Positions 9,068 to 17,645 of a DNA stretch of 64,000 nt are shown piece by piece. The notes beneath the pieces were generated by a model, which was not told the origin of the DNA, did no database searches, and saw nothing but the letters and a program-made list of their open reading frames with translations. Every line of letters starts with the position of its first letter. The first letter of the stretch is position 1. The DNA comes from Pseudomonas sp. VD-NE ins (lineage in GTDB: Bacteria > Pseudomonadota > Gammaproteobacteria > Pseudomonadales > Pseudomonadaceae), in contig NZ_CP134772.1 of the NCBI RefSeq assembly GCF_031882575.1, forward strand, positions 3,181,001 through 3,245,000, written 5' to 3'. Position numbers and translations under genes: made by a program.

Positions 9068-9679
9068 ATGAAGCTGCCGCTGTTTATTTCTCTGGATGGG
9101 CCCAAGGGCACCGGCAAAACCACACTGCTGGAGGCCGTTACCGCCGCACTGCGGGCAGACAAGCACAAAGTCATTCGGCTGTGCGAGAGAAAAAGCGATC
9201 CGTACCGCGGCGAAACCATGGCCCTGGTCAACCAACTCGCCAGACATCCCTCGCGGGAGCTGGAGTGGGCGGTGTGTCAGCGCCTTGCCGATAGCCGTCG
9301 CTGGATTTCCCGAGAAGTGCTGCCCAAACAGCCGCTGGACAGCATCATCCTGATCGACCGCTGGTATCCGTCGGATGCCGCATTTCGCCATAGCGTGCCG
9401 TTTGCCGAGATTCTGCAGTTGAACATGCAGCGAGGTGTGCGCGTACCGGATCTGCATGTCGGGGTCGTCACCGCACCGGATATTTCATGGGCGCGGGCAA
9501 CGGCCCGATCACGAGGACTGGGCGGCACAGTGATCCAGAAACACGCCGAGCACGTCGTGTGTAGCGAGATGTTCGAGCAGGCGATTGCCGATCATGGCTG
9601 GGTGCTCTGCCGTAACGAAGGAACCATCGAAGCCGCAACGACTCAGGTAGTTTCAGAGATCTATAAAGTGCTTGGCTGA
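9068..9679 (+). CDS. dTMP kinase-like P-loop nucleotide kinase
   Basis: A 203-residue kinase of the thymidylate kinase fold. The P-loop GPKGTGKTT lies at residues 11-19, a DR motif in LIDRWYPSDAAFR near residue 97 replaces the usual DRYxxSxxAYQ, and ARATARSRG near residue 140 fits the LID region. Differences at the DR motif suggest an accessory paralogue rather than the housekeeping tmk, which in Pseudomonas lies beside holB. It precedes a Rieske oxygenase by 84 bases and may share its transcript. True substrate unknown. Confidence 0.75.
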   Translation: MKLPLFISLDGPKGTGKTTLLEAVTAALRADKHKVIRLCERKSDPYRGETMALVNQLARHPSRELEWAVCQRLADSRRWISREVLPKQPLDSIILIDRWYPSDAAFRHSVPFAEILQLNMQRGVRVPDLHVGVVTAPDISWARATARSRGLGGTVIQKHAEHVVCSEMFEQAIADHGWVLCRNEGTIEAATTQVVSEIYKVLG

Positions 9680-9763
9680 TCGTCGATTCGCAGGCGCTGG
9701 TTTAATTTGAATTTCAGGTTTCTCTGATCTGAGCTAACTGTACTGACGGATCGCACGCAACCC

Positions 9764-10879
9764 ATGCTCACAAACCTCTGGTATGTCGTCCTCCCATCGT
9801 CCCAGTTGACTGATGGATTGATGCCGGTTCAATTGCTCGGACAACCCTTCGTAGCGTTCCGCGATGACGCGGGTGTCGCTCACTTGCTGTCGGATATTTG
9901 CGTGCATCGCGGCGGTTCGCTGTCCGCCGGCAGCAAAGTCGGCAATAGCTTGCAGTGCCCTTATCACGGCTGGCAGTTTGGCGCTGATGGAGTGTGCACG
10001 CTGATACCGGCGCAGCCGGACCTGCGGATTCCCGCCAAGGCCCGAGTTGATGCCTACCTGACGCTGGAGCGATACGGTTGGGTCTGGGCTTTTCTGGGGG
10101 ACCTGCCTGAGTCTGAGCGTCCGCCTTTACCCACGCTCGACTGGGTTGACGATCCCGCCATCCGCGTGGTCTCGGGCCACTTTGACTGGCAGGCCAGTTG
10201 GGACCGGATTATTGAAAACGGTCTGGACTTTGCGCACGCACCGTTTGTCCATGGCTCAACCTTCGGCGATCCGGATCATCCCGAGATTGAATCATTCGAG
10301 GTCGACAGCGATGCGTGGAGCGGCAGCGCCCAAATGCTTATGCGCAGGCCGGTACGCAAAGGGCTGCTGCGACGTAAATCCTCCACTGAGTTTGTCAGCG
10401 TGGTGACTGTTCCGGGTTTCCATTTGGCCGGCCCATGCACAACGCTGGAACTTGAATTACCGAATGGCTGGCGAATCTACATCGTCTCGGCGCATGTCCC
10501 GATTGACGCCAATCGCACGCGCACCTGGTGGATGATGGGCAGAACGTTCCTGCGCACCCGACTGCTGGATCGCAGGTTTATTGCGAGCAATATCCGTATC
10601 TTCGAACAAGATCATGCCGTGCTGAAAAACGTCCGGCCCGAACGTGTGCCGGACTCTTTCCAGCAGGAGGTTTCGTTGAAGTCCGATGCGCTGCAGATTG
10701 CTTTTCGCAAAGATGTGCAGGCACTGGAGTTGCGCGGCTGGCGCATCGACGAAGAGCGTCTTGCGCGAACCTTCACCGGACGCAAGGCCTGCGCGATACC
10801 CAGCCCTGAACGTCGACAAATTCGCGCTTGGGCGATCGAGCCGATTCCTCTCGTGGATATCACTCACGAATCTGAATAG
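9764..10879 (+). CDS. Rieske non-haem iron oxygenase, alpha subunit type (VanA-like)
   Basis: A 371-residue oxygenase. The Rieske [2Fe-2S] ligands are CVH at 46-48 and CPYH at 65-68. The mononuclear iron site is ENGLDFAHAPFVH at 151-163, giving Asp155, His158 and His163. Length and motif order fit the VanA/TsaM-like O-demethylase and ring-hydroxylase branch. No ferredoxin or reductase gene lies nearby, so electrons must come from elsewhere. Neighbours are a dTMP-kinase-like gene upstream and a convergent MFS transporter. The substrate is unknown. Confidence 0.87.
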   Translation: MLTNLWYVVLPSSQLTDGLMPVQLLGQPFVAFRDDAGVAHLLSDICVHRGGSLSAGSKVGNSLQCPYHGWQFGADGVCTLIPAQPDLRIPAKARVDAYLTLERYGWVWAFLGDLPESERPPLPTLDWVDDPAIRVVSGHFDWQASWDRIIENGLDFAHAPFVHGSTFGDPDHPEIESFEVDSDAWSGSAQMLMRRPVRKGLLRRKSSTEFVSVVTVPGFHLAGPCTTLELELPNGWRIYIVSAHVPIDANRTRTWWMMGRTFLRTRLLDRRFIASNIRIFEQDHAVLKNVRPERVPDSFQQEVSLKSDALQIAFRKDVQALELRGWRIDEERLARTFTGRKACAIPSPERRQIRAWAIEPIPLVDITHESE

Positions 10880-10887
10880 TGGTGCGA

Positions 10888-10914
10888 GCCAGTCTGCACT
10901 TGACACAGACTGGC
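10888..10914. terminator. Hairpin between convergent Rieske and MFS genes
   Basis: A perfect 9-bp stem (GCCAGTCTG and CAGACTGGC) with a 9-base loop in the 42-base gap between two converging stops. No strong T run is seen on either side. Confidence 0.55.
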
Positions 10915-10921
10915 GCAACCC

Positions 10922-12220
10922 TCAGCGCGTTTCACACTGAGGCGAAGGCTCGCCGCTCAATGCGTCCACCATCGGCGGATGCTCCTGCACCGCTTGGCGC
11001 AGATCTTCGGTCACCCGCAGTTCCGCACCTGTCGGTGAGAACGTGGCTGCCGCCGCAAACGGCGCGGGATTGGCCGGAACCGGGCGTTTGCCACGGCGCC
11101 ACAGGAAGAAGGTGACCATGCACAGATTGACCAGTGCAAACACCCAGAACAGTCCATTGGCGCCGAACGAGTTCATGACCGGCGAGATCATCATCGGGCT
11201 GATCGCCGAGCCCAGCGAATTGATCAGCAGCAAGCCCTGAATCATCGGCACCAAGGCTTCGGCCGGGGCGCGGTCGGCCGCGTGGCTGACGGCAACCGGG
11301 TACAGCGCGAATACGCCGCCACCGAGCAGAAACAACATCACCGCGAGCATCGTCGAGGACAACGGCACCAGGACGATCACCAGCGATAGCACCGTGCACG
11401 CCACCGTCAGAATGGTCAGCACCTGCAAGCGATCCTTGCGGTCGGACCAGCGCCCGACCGGGTATTGCAGGAGCATCGCGCCGAGGATCGTCCAGGCCAT
11501 CATGCTGCCAACTTCCCCGACATTCAGACCGCTGCGTTGCAGATACAACGGCAGCAAGGTGTAAATCGCCGCGATGGTCACACCCGAACCGAAACAGCCG
11601 ACCAGCCCGGTCGGTGTCACGCCCAGCAGTTGCCGTGGCTTGAGCGGTTCAACCTGATCGAGCAATGGCGACACGCGCGGCAGGATCACGATCGGCAACA
11701 CCGACAACGAGGCGAGCATGCCGGCCACCATGAACGGTGCGCTGTCGCTCAACCCGGTGATTTTGCCCAGCGTTGCCTGGCCCAGCACACCAGCGCCGTA
11801 CAAGACGATCATGTACAGCGCGAGCAAGCGCCCGCGAATCTTCGCGTCGCCCGCCAGCAGCAGCCAGCTTTCAATCACCAGAAACACGCCGACCGTGGCC
11901 CAGCCGTTGATCAGGCGCAGGGCAAACCAGCCCCAAGTGTCATAGAACAAGCCCTGCAGCAGGATGGTCACAGCGATCAACGAAGCAAAGCTGCCGTAGG
12001 CGCGGATATGGCCGATGCGCAGAATCAAGCGGTCATTGAATACGGCGCCCAGGGTCAGGCCGATGAAGTAGGCCGATGACACGACACCGATCATCGTCGC
12101 CGAAGCGCCGGCGGCGTCCAGTCGAAGGGTGGTAAGCGATGACAAAAAACCGTTGCCCAGCGCAACAATGAACAGCCCGAGCAGGGGCGCCAGCGCCATG
12201 GCCAGCAAACGCGGAGACAT
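10922..12220 (-). CDS. MFS transporter
   Basis: A 432-residue major-facilitator protein with about 12 hydrophobic segments and a charged central loop (LLDQVEPLKPRQ). The signature loop after TM2 is FNDRLILRIGHIRAYG, and GRWSDRKDRLQ is its counterpart in the second half. It resembles the YcaD/UMF1-like drug-and-metabolite branch. The C-terminal tail of about 50 residues is hydrophilic. The start at 12220 has AGAGG upstream and gives a clean TM1. Cargo unknown. Confidence 0.85.
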   Translation of the reverse strand: MSPRLLAMALAPLLGLFIVALGNGFLSSLTTLRLDAAGASATMIGVVSSAYFIGLTLGAVFNDRLILRIGHIRAYGSFASLIAVTILLQGLFYDTWGWFALRLINGWATVGVFLVIESWLLLAGDAKIRGRLLALYMIVLYGAGVLGQATLGKITGLSDSAPFMVAGMLASLSVLPIVILPRVSPLLDQVEPLKPRQLLGVTPTGLVGCFGSGVTIAAIYTLLPLYLQRSGLNVGEVGSMMAWTILGAMLLQYPVGRWSDRKDRLQVLTILTVACTVLSLVIVLVPLSSTMLAVMLFLLGGGVFALYPVAVSHAADRAPAEALVPMIQGLLLINSLGSAISPMMISPVMNSFGANGLFWVFALVNLCMVTFFLWRRGKRPVPANPAPFAAAATFSPTGAELRVTEDLRQAVQEHPPMVDALSGEPSPQCETR

Positions 12221-12541
12221 AAAAACCTCTAGAGATCGAACAGCGCAACGTGCGCCTCTGCGCATGCGATTGCCAAGCCGGGGTGTGTGGTGCGGGTGCC
12301 TGCCGAACGGGCAGGGCGGTTGGATACGTTTCGGTCACCAGATCCGGCGACTGCAAGAGCGCGCGGATTCTAAGGCTTGTGCGCAATTTTCCAATGGCTG
12401 ATTGCTGCGACAGTTGGACGCAGGTCAATCAAGGCTGAGTCATAACGACAGCTCATCCTTTGCCGGGCAAAAATGTCCCTTTATTGATCCTCTTGCGCTG
12501 GTTAGCCTGTGCGGTCGGTTTGCCATTTTGTGCCGGGAGTC
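12221..12541. other. Divergent intergenic region, 321 bases
   Basis: Separates the MFS gene (minus) from yddG (plus). A small 6-bp hairpin (CCTGCC and GGCAGG) lies near 12300-12317. No recognisable gene, repeat or strong operator was found. It should contain both promoters. Confidence 0.5.
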
Positions 12542-13483
12542 ATGATGCTGATCAAAGGTGAGCGGGCCGCCACAGCGTGTGGTTTGGTGGCGATTGTTTT
12601 GTGGAGTACCGCCGCCGGATTGATCAGGGGCGTCAGCGAGCACTTCGGTCCGCTGGGAGGCGCTGCGCTGATCTATTCGCTGGGCGCCATGCTCTTGCTG
12701 GTATTTCTCGGTCGCCCGCGGATTCGCTCGACCTCCAGGCTCTATCTGGTGCTGGGCAGCGCCTTGTTCGTCGCGTATGAAGTGTGCCTGTCGTTGGCGC
12801 TGGGTTTCGCCAGTGATCGTCATCAAGCCATTGAACTGGGCGTGGTCAATTATCTGTGGCCGTGCCTGACCGTGGTGCTGGCGATTGTCATGAACGGGCA
12901 GAAAACCCGCTGGTTCATCATTCCAGGCTCCGCGCTGGCGATTTTCGGCATCTTGTGGGTGGTCAGTGGCGAGGGGTTATCGTTGCCAGGGATTGTGCGC
13001 AATGTTCAGTCCAACCCGTTGAGCTACAGCCTGGCATTGACCTGTGCGATTACTTTTGCGCTGTATTGCAATGTCACGCGTCGTTATGCCGGCGGGCAGA
13101 ATCTGGTGGTGCTGTTTTTCGTATTGACGTCCGTCGTGCTGTGGGTGAAGTGGTACGTGAGCCAGGAACATATACCGCCATTCACTTGGGAAAACTCCCG
13201 GGAGCTGCTGGCAGCCGGAATCGCCATGGCCGGCGGTTACGCGCTGTGGAACATCGGCATTCTACGGGGAAACCTGACCTTGCTGGCGACTGCGTCCTAC
13301 TCCGCGCCGGTGCTGTCGTCGGCGTTCGCCGCGCTGTGGCTGGGCGTGAGTTTGCAGATGCAGTTCTGGCAGGGCGCCGTGCTGGTGACGGCGGGGTCAC
13401 TACTGTGTTGGCATGCGACCCGGCAGCGCGCCGTACCCCAGACAACACCGATCAAGGTCAGTGTGGGCGATAACCCTCACTGA
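12542..13483 (+). CDS. yddG: Aromatic amino acid/metabolite exporter YddG (EamA/DMT family)
   Basis: A 313-residue, ten-TM drug/metabolite transporter that closely follows Escherichia YddG: ATACGLVAIVLWST near the start, LIRGVSE, GGAALIYSL, HQAIELGVVNYLWP, NGQKTRW, SYSLALTCAIT and GSLLCWHATR at the end. YddG exports aromatic amino acids and is also linked to methyl viologen efflux. The start is taken at the ATG at 12542, right after GGGAG; the adjacent ATG at 12545 is equally possible. It converges with an MFS gene 38 bases away. Confidence 0.88.
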   Translation: MMLIKGERAATACGLVAIVLWSTAAGLIRGVSEHFGPLGGAALIYSLGAMLLLVFLGRPRIRSTSRLYLVLGSALFVAYEVCLSLALGFASDRHQAIELGVVNYLWPCLTVVLAIVMNGQKTRWFIIPGSALAIFGILWVVSGEGLSLPGIVRNVQSNPLSYSLALTCAITFALYCNVTRRYAGGQNLVVLFFVLTSVVLWVKWYVSQEHIPPFTWENSRELLAAGIAMAGGYALWNIGILRGNLTLLATASYSAPVLSSAFAALWLGVSLQMQFWQGAVLVTAGSLLCWHATRQRAVPQTTPIKVSVGDNPH

Positions 13484-13521
13484 AGATGCCAATCCCCGCT
13501 TCCATCAATGCTGCCCGTGCG

Positions 13522-14685
13522 TTATGTCTCCAAAAATCTTGCGGCGTAACTGACAAACAACAGCAGAAATACCAAGCCACCCAATGCGACCACCAGCGTA
13601 CTGAAATGCGCAACCATGCCGATAAACGCCGGCCCCATGAGAATGCCGGCGTAGCCCATGGAAATGATCGCCGGAATCGCTGTGCGCTGGGGCATGCGCT
13701 GTTGCCGACCTGCCGCCGTAAACAGCACCGGAACAATGTTCGAGCAGCCGATGCCGACCAAGGCATAGCCCAGCAATGCCGCTTGCCAGCTATCGAACAC
13801 AAGGGAAACCAGCATGCCCGCCGCCGCGCAGATCCCGCCCAGCGCCACCACGCGAACACCACCCAGTCGGCTGACGATGGCATCTCCGGTCAGGCGCCCG
13901 AGCGTCATCGCCGCCGCAAAACTCGCATAGCCCAAACCGGCGTAGCTGGGTTCCATCGCGCGTTGCGAGGCGAGAAAAACCGCGCTCCAGTCGAGCATGG
14001 CGCCTTCCGTGAGGAAAACAATGAAACACAGACAGCCCAACAGCAGCACGATCCCCCTTGGCAGCGCCAACAACGGACCGTCTCTCTCCGTGCCATAGGG
14101 CAACAAACCTGGCGCAGCCTTGTACAGCGCGGCGAGGATAATCGCCACCAGACAAAGCACGGACAGCAGTGGATTCAGTCCCAGGCTGAGCATCGCCGTC
14201 ATGGCCCCGGAACCGGCGATACCGCCGACACTGTAGAGCCCGTGAAAACCGGATTGCAGGGTTTCGCCGCTGTTCTTTTCAACGATGATGGACTGGATAT
14301 TGATCGCGCAATCGAGCATGCCCATGCTGGCGCCGAACCCCAGCACGGCGAGCGCCAGCCCCGGCAGCCATGTCAGATGGCTGAGCATCGGCAGCACCGA
14401 ACACAACGCGAGAGTTGAGCAGATGATCACTGGCCGGCAGCCAAAACGTGCAGTCAGGTAACCGGCAAACGGCATGGCGACGATCGAGCCGATACCAAAT
14501 CCCAGCAACAACAGGCCCAGTCCACCGTCGTCCAGTCCGGTACGCGCTTTCACCAACGGAACAAGTGGTGCCCAGGCCGACATCACAATGCCGGTGATCA
14601 AAAATACAATGCGCGTGGACACGCGTTCGCCGTGGTTTGCATAAGCTGCCAGGGATGACGTCGAGGTGTTCATTGATGCGGACAT
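13522..14685 (-). CDS. MFS transporter (YbjJ-like)
   Basis: A 387-residue major-facilitator protein with about 12 TM segments, similar in layout to the YbjJ/fucose-permease-like branch (SAWAPLVPLVKARTGL, GYLTARFGCRPVI, FHGLYSVGGIAGS, TEGAMLDWSAVF). It is the last of four genes on the minus strand after a LysR regulator, an MmgE/PrpD protein and a Rieske oxygenase, with a 128-base gap from the last. It could move a substrate or product of that locus, but membership in it is inference. Confidence 0.83.
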   Translation of the reverse strand: MSASMNTSTSSLAAYANHGERVSTRIVFLITGIVMSAWAPLVPLVKARTGLDDGGLGLLLLGFGIGSIVAMPFAGYLTARFGCRPVIICSTLALCSVLPMLSHLTWLPGLALAVLGFGASMGMLDCAINIQSIIVEKNSGETLQSGFHGLYSVGGIAGSGAMTAMLSLGLNPLLSVLCLVAIILAALYKAAPGLLPYGTERDGPLLALPRGIVLLLGCLCFIVFLTEGAMLDWSAVFLASQRAMEPSYAGLGYASFAAAMTLGRLTGDAIVSRLGGVRVVALGGICAAAGMLVSLVFDSWQAALLGYALVGIGCSNIVPVLFTAAGRQQRMPQRTAIPAIISMGYAGILMGPAFIGMVAHFSTLVVALGGLVFLLLFVSYAARFLET

Positions 14686-14813
14686 CCTATCGGTGTCTCC
14701 CGGCTTTTTCGGCGACGAACCGGAACAACAGTTTTTCGAGACGAAAGAGTCCCTGCCAGCATCCGTCGGGATGCTGAAGGGAGGAGGGGTGGAACTGGTG
14801 AGGAGAACCCGGA

Positions 14814-16049
14814 TCAGCCAACAGACTTCAACGGGATAGGGCCTTTGAGCCGATCCATCATGGTCGCGCAGTACCAGTCATCGAACTGACAAACACCAGT
14901 CTCGGCTGTTTCCGAATAAGGACCCGGCTCGTACGAAGGCGAGGTCACGCCGCGCTGGGTGCCTTCGACCAGCGTGCGGTCCTGATCGTTGGTGGCAATC
15001 CAGACTTTGGTCAGGCGTTCGAGATCGTAATCCACGCCTTCCACTGCGCTGTCGGGTACCAGCCATTTGGTGGTGACCAAGGTTTCAGTGGCGCTGATCG
15101 GCAGCACGCGGAAGCTCAACGCGTGGTCACCGAGGAAGTGATTCCAGGTGGACGGGTAGTGGAAGTACAACAGCGCGCCGATGTCCGCTTCAGCTGTCTT
15201 GTCCAGGCGACCGGCAACGGCTGGTTTGCCATCCATGGTGTAGCTGACGGCACCGGATGACAGGGGAATACGGGTCATGCGGAACTGACCATTGATATCC
15301 ATCACCAAACGGCTTGGTAACCCGGCGCTCTCGCACTTGGACCAGTAGGCCGAGAGTTCGGGATCATCTTCACCACTGATGCCGCCCACCGAAAGGTTAT
15401 CGACGAACGAATGCAGCAGCTCCGGGTGTGAGCCGTCGCAGTGGTAACACTCGCGATTGTTTTCGAAGACCAGTTTCCAGTTGCCTTTCTCGACGATGTT
15501 CGATTCGAACGCCACTTTGCAGTTTTCAAGATAGTGCGGCGCTACAAAAGGGCTGACGGCTTTGCGGAATCCTTCGAAGTCGGGAGCCTTGGCGGCCACG
15601 CAGACATAAATGTAGGTATCGACGATCTCGCAGTGAACGCTTTTCAGACTGTATTGGGATTTGTCGAAATCCTGGCCCATGTTGCCGGCGAACAACAGGT
15701 TGCCATCCAGCTCGTACGTCCACTTGTGATACGGGCAAACCATCTTCGCCACTTTGCCGTGATCGGCCTCACAGATTTTCGCGCCACGGTGACGGCAGGC
15801 GTTATGGAATGCCCGGACCTCGCCGTCTTTGCCACGGACGACGGCAACGGGATAGTCACCGATTTGCAGGGTGAAATACTGCCCCGGTTTGGTAATTTCA
15901 AACGTGTGGCCGGCGAAGATCCAGTCCTTGTGCCAGATCTGCTCAAGGTCCTGACGGTAAACGCTTTCATTGCTGTAAAGAGCGCCCGGCAGCGAGTGCC
16001 AGGGTTTGCGCTGTGCGATCAGGTCAAAAACACTTTCTTTATTGTTCAT
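14814..16049 (-). CDS. GbcA-like Rieske oxygenase, probable quaternary-amine N-demethylase
   Basis: A 411-residue oxygenase alpha subunit. The Rieske ligands are CRH at 85-87 and CPYH at 105-108; the iron site is ENNRECYHCDGSHPE at 197-210 with His203 and His208. These motifs and DWYCATMMD near the C terminus follow GbcA, the glycine betaine demethylase, and stachydrine demethylase. It probably removes an N-methyl group as formaldehyde. The usual partner reductase (GbcB type) is absent from the window. GGGAGG precedes the ATG and an AACAATAA motif overlaps codons 2-4. Gene order puts it after the MmgE/PrpD gene (81-base gap). Confidence 0.87.
   Translation of the reverse strand: MNNKESVFDLIAQRKPWHSLPGALYSNESVYRQDLEQIWHKDWIFAGHTFEITKPGQYFTLQIGDYPVAVVRGKDGEVRAFHNACRHRGAKICEADHGKVAKMVCPYHKWTYELDGNLLFAGNMGQDFDKSQYSLKSVHCEIVDTYIYVCVAAKAPDFEGFRKAVSPFVAPHYLENCKVAFESNIVEKGNWKLVFENNRECYHCDGSHPELLHSFVDNLSVGGISGEDDPELSAYWSKCESAGLPSRLVMDINGQFRMTRIPLSSGAVSYTMDGKPAVAGRLDKTAEADIGALLYFHYPSTWNHFLGDHALSFRVLPISATETLVTTKWLVPDSAVEGVDYDLERLTKVWIATNDQDRTLVEGTQRGVTSPSYEPGPYSETAETGVCQFDDWYCATMMDRLKGPIPLKSVG
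16039..16046 (-). promoter_or_regulatory. Crc/Hfq-type CA motif over the Rieske start
   Basis: On the minus strand AACAATAA (AAnAAnAA) begins directly after the start codon of the GbcA-like gene. Position over the initiation region is typical for Crc/Hfq translational repression. Confidence 0.45.
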
Positions 16050-16130
16050 TTTTATCCTCCCATAGGCGACATGGTTCTCAGCCTATATGGCCGAAGACAG
16101 CCGTCACAAACGACATTTGCTGTGGGCAAT

Positions 16131-17504
16131 TCATGCGTTGGGGTTATCGATGGGGCCTGACGGGAGCGGCGGAACTGCGGGGAAAATCGCTTCCATGGCA
16201 GTAATGGCGCAACTGGATTGAGCGATGTGTTTGATCACCGCTTTCACCTCGGCACTGCGTTCTACACCGAGACCGCTGGCGAACAGATCAAATTTCTGAC
16301 TCAGCTCTGCAGCGCTGAGGGCCGTTTCGGGATCGCCACGCGCGGCGGTGACCGGACTGACCAGCACGGCACCGTTTTTCAGGGTAATGGTCAATCGCGA
16401 GAGGATTTCGTCGGGGAATCGGGCGGAGATATCGGCGGCTTCGACGACTTCGATACGACGGCTCAACGCGAGAATGTCTTCGGCAAAAATCGCCGCCCCG
16501 GTGACTTCCTCCGGACCGACCTTGCCCCGGACAATCAGTGCAGCCAGCGGAAAGGCCAAGGCGTACTGCGCCTGGTCGGCGTCACTCGGCGTATGCCCCT
16601 GCAAACACATCGACTCGTAGAACGTTTCCACTCGAACGGTTTCAATCGAGTCGGCATGGAGTTGAGGATTTTCCCGCTGCAGTTCGAGCATGGCGGTCAG
16701 CGCCGGTTGCGCCCAACGGCAGACCGGCCAGGGTTTGAAATACTGACTGTCGATCTCCCAGCGTGTACCGATGTCGGTCCAGTATTCGGCGACGGTGACA
16801 TCTTCAACCGTTTCTGCCGGTGCACCGGTGATGCCTTCCCGGGCCATGAGCAGGGCGTTCAAACCCGCAAATGCGCCTGCTCCGTGGGCATCGCGCAGCA
16901 TCGTCGGCGCTTGCACCACGCGCATCATCGGGCAGCGTGCGCTGAAGTATTCGGCGATGCCCAAGGCGTGGCGAAAGGTCGGTTCATCGAAGCCCAGCAA
17001 GCGCGCCCCGGCACAGACCACACCCAGCGCGGAAAAACCACCCGATGCGTGATAAGTCGGCGAAGTCGCCATCAAGGCCGAACCTGCCCGCAGCGCCGTT
17101 TCATAACCGATGCACAGGGCAGTGAGCAGTTCATGGCCGCTGATCGACTGGCCTTGATGATGCAGCGCATCGGCGAGGGCAAGCACGGCGGGAACAACAG
17201 TCGCTCCGGCGTGCCCCTTGGATTTGAAGTGGCCTTCGTGGGCGTCGAGGCTATCAGCGCTGAACCCGCCGGCCCACGCTGCGCCGAGCACGTTGACACG
17301 CTGCCCGGCAAAGATCAGGCGACTGCTATAGGCGCCCGCCGGGTAATGCCGTTCGGCAAAACGCCGCATCGCGCTGCTGGTGTCATTGCTGGCCGCGCCG
17401 GCCATGACGCCGACGATATCCAGCAGACTGTCCTGCACGATTGCACGAGTCTTGAGCGGGGCATCGAGGAAATCAAAGTCGCGACAGAATTCGAAGAGTG
17501 ACAT
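16131..17504 (-). CDS. MmgE/PrpD family protein
   Basis: A 457-residue member of the MmgE/PrpD family, which includes 2-methylcitrate dehydratase and cis-aconitate decarboxylase. Seen are an all-helical N-terminal half with HEGHFKSKGHAGATVVPA (about residues 90-107) and FSALGVVCAGARLLGF, and a C-terminal lid with LEPWPVCRW-like KPWPVCRWAQPA. Many family members beside amino-acid or betaine catabolic genes have no known reaction; dehydration, isomerisation or decarboxylation are options. AGGAAGG stands ahead of the ATG. It lies between the LysR gene and the Rieske gene on one strand. Confidence 0.85.
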   Translation of the reverse strand: MSLFEFCRDFDFLDAPLKTRAIVQDSLLDIVGVMAGAASNDTSSAMRRFAERHYPAGAYSSRLIFAGQRVNVLGAAWAGGFSADSLDAHEGHFKSKGHAGATVVPAVLALADALHHQGQSISGHELLTALCIGYETALRAGSALMATSPTYHASGGFSALGVVCAGARLLGFDEPTFRHALGIAEYFSARCPMMRVVQAPTMLRDAHGAGAFAGLNALLMAREGITGAPAETVEDVTVAEYWTDIGTRWEIDSQYFKPWPVCRWAQPALTAMLELQRENPQLHADSIETVRVETFYESMCLQGHTPSDADQAQYALAFPLAALIVRGKVGPEEVTGAAIFAEDILALSRRIEVVEAADISARFPDEILSRLTITLKNGAVLVSPVTAARGDPETALSAAELSQKFDLFASGLGVERSAEVKAVIKHIAQSSCAITAMEAIFPAVPPLPSGPIDNPNA

Positions 17505-17645
17505 TCAACAATCCCTTCCTGTGAGTTGAGCCGGGCCGATCATGGCCGGCGCTGCTCAACAATGAGCCACGGGGAGGGTGCCGCTCTAGCAACATTTTCG
17601 TCGGGCTATTGATAACCAAATCACCCAACGCTTGTGCCGAGCGGA

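Noticed and set aside
16218..17501. 427-codon open frame antisense to the MmgE/PrpD gene
   Set aside because: A GC-driven shadow frame with no family features.
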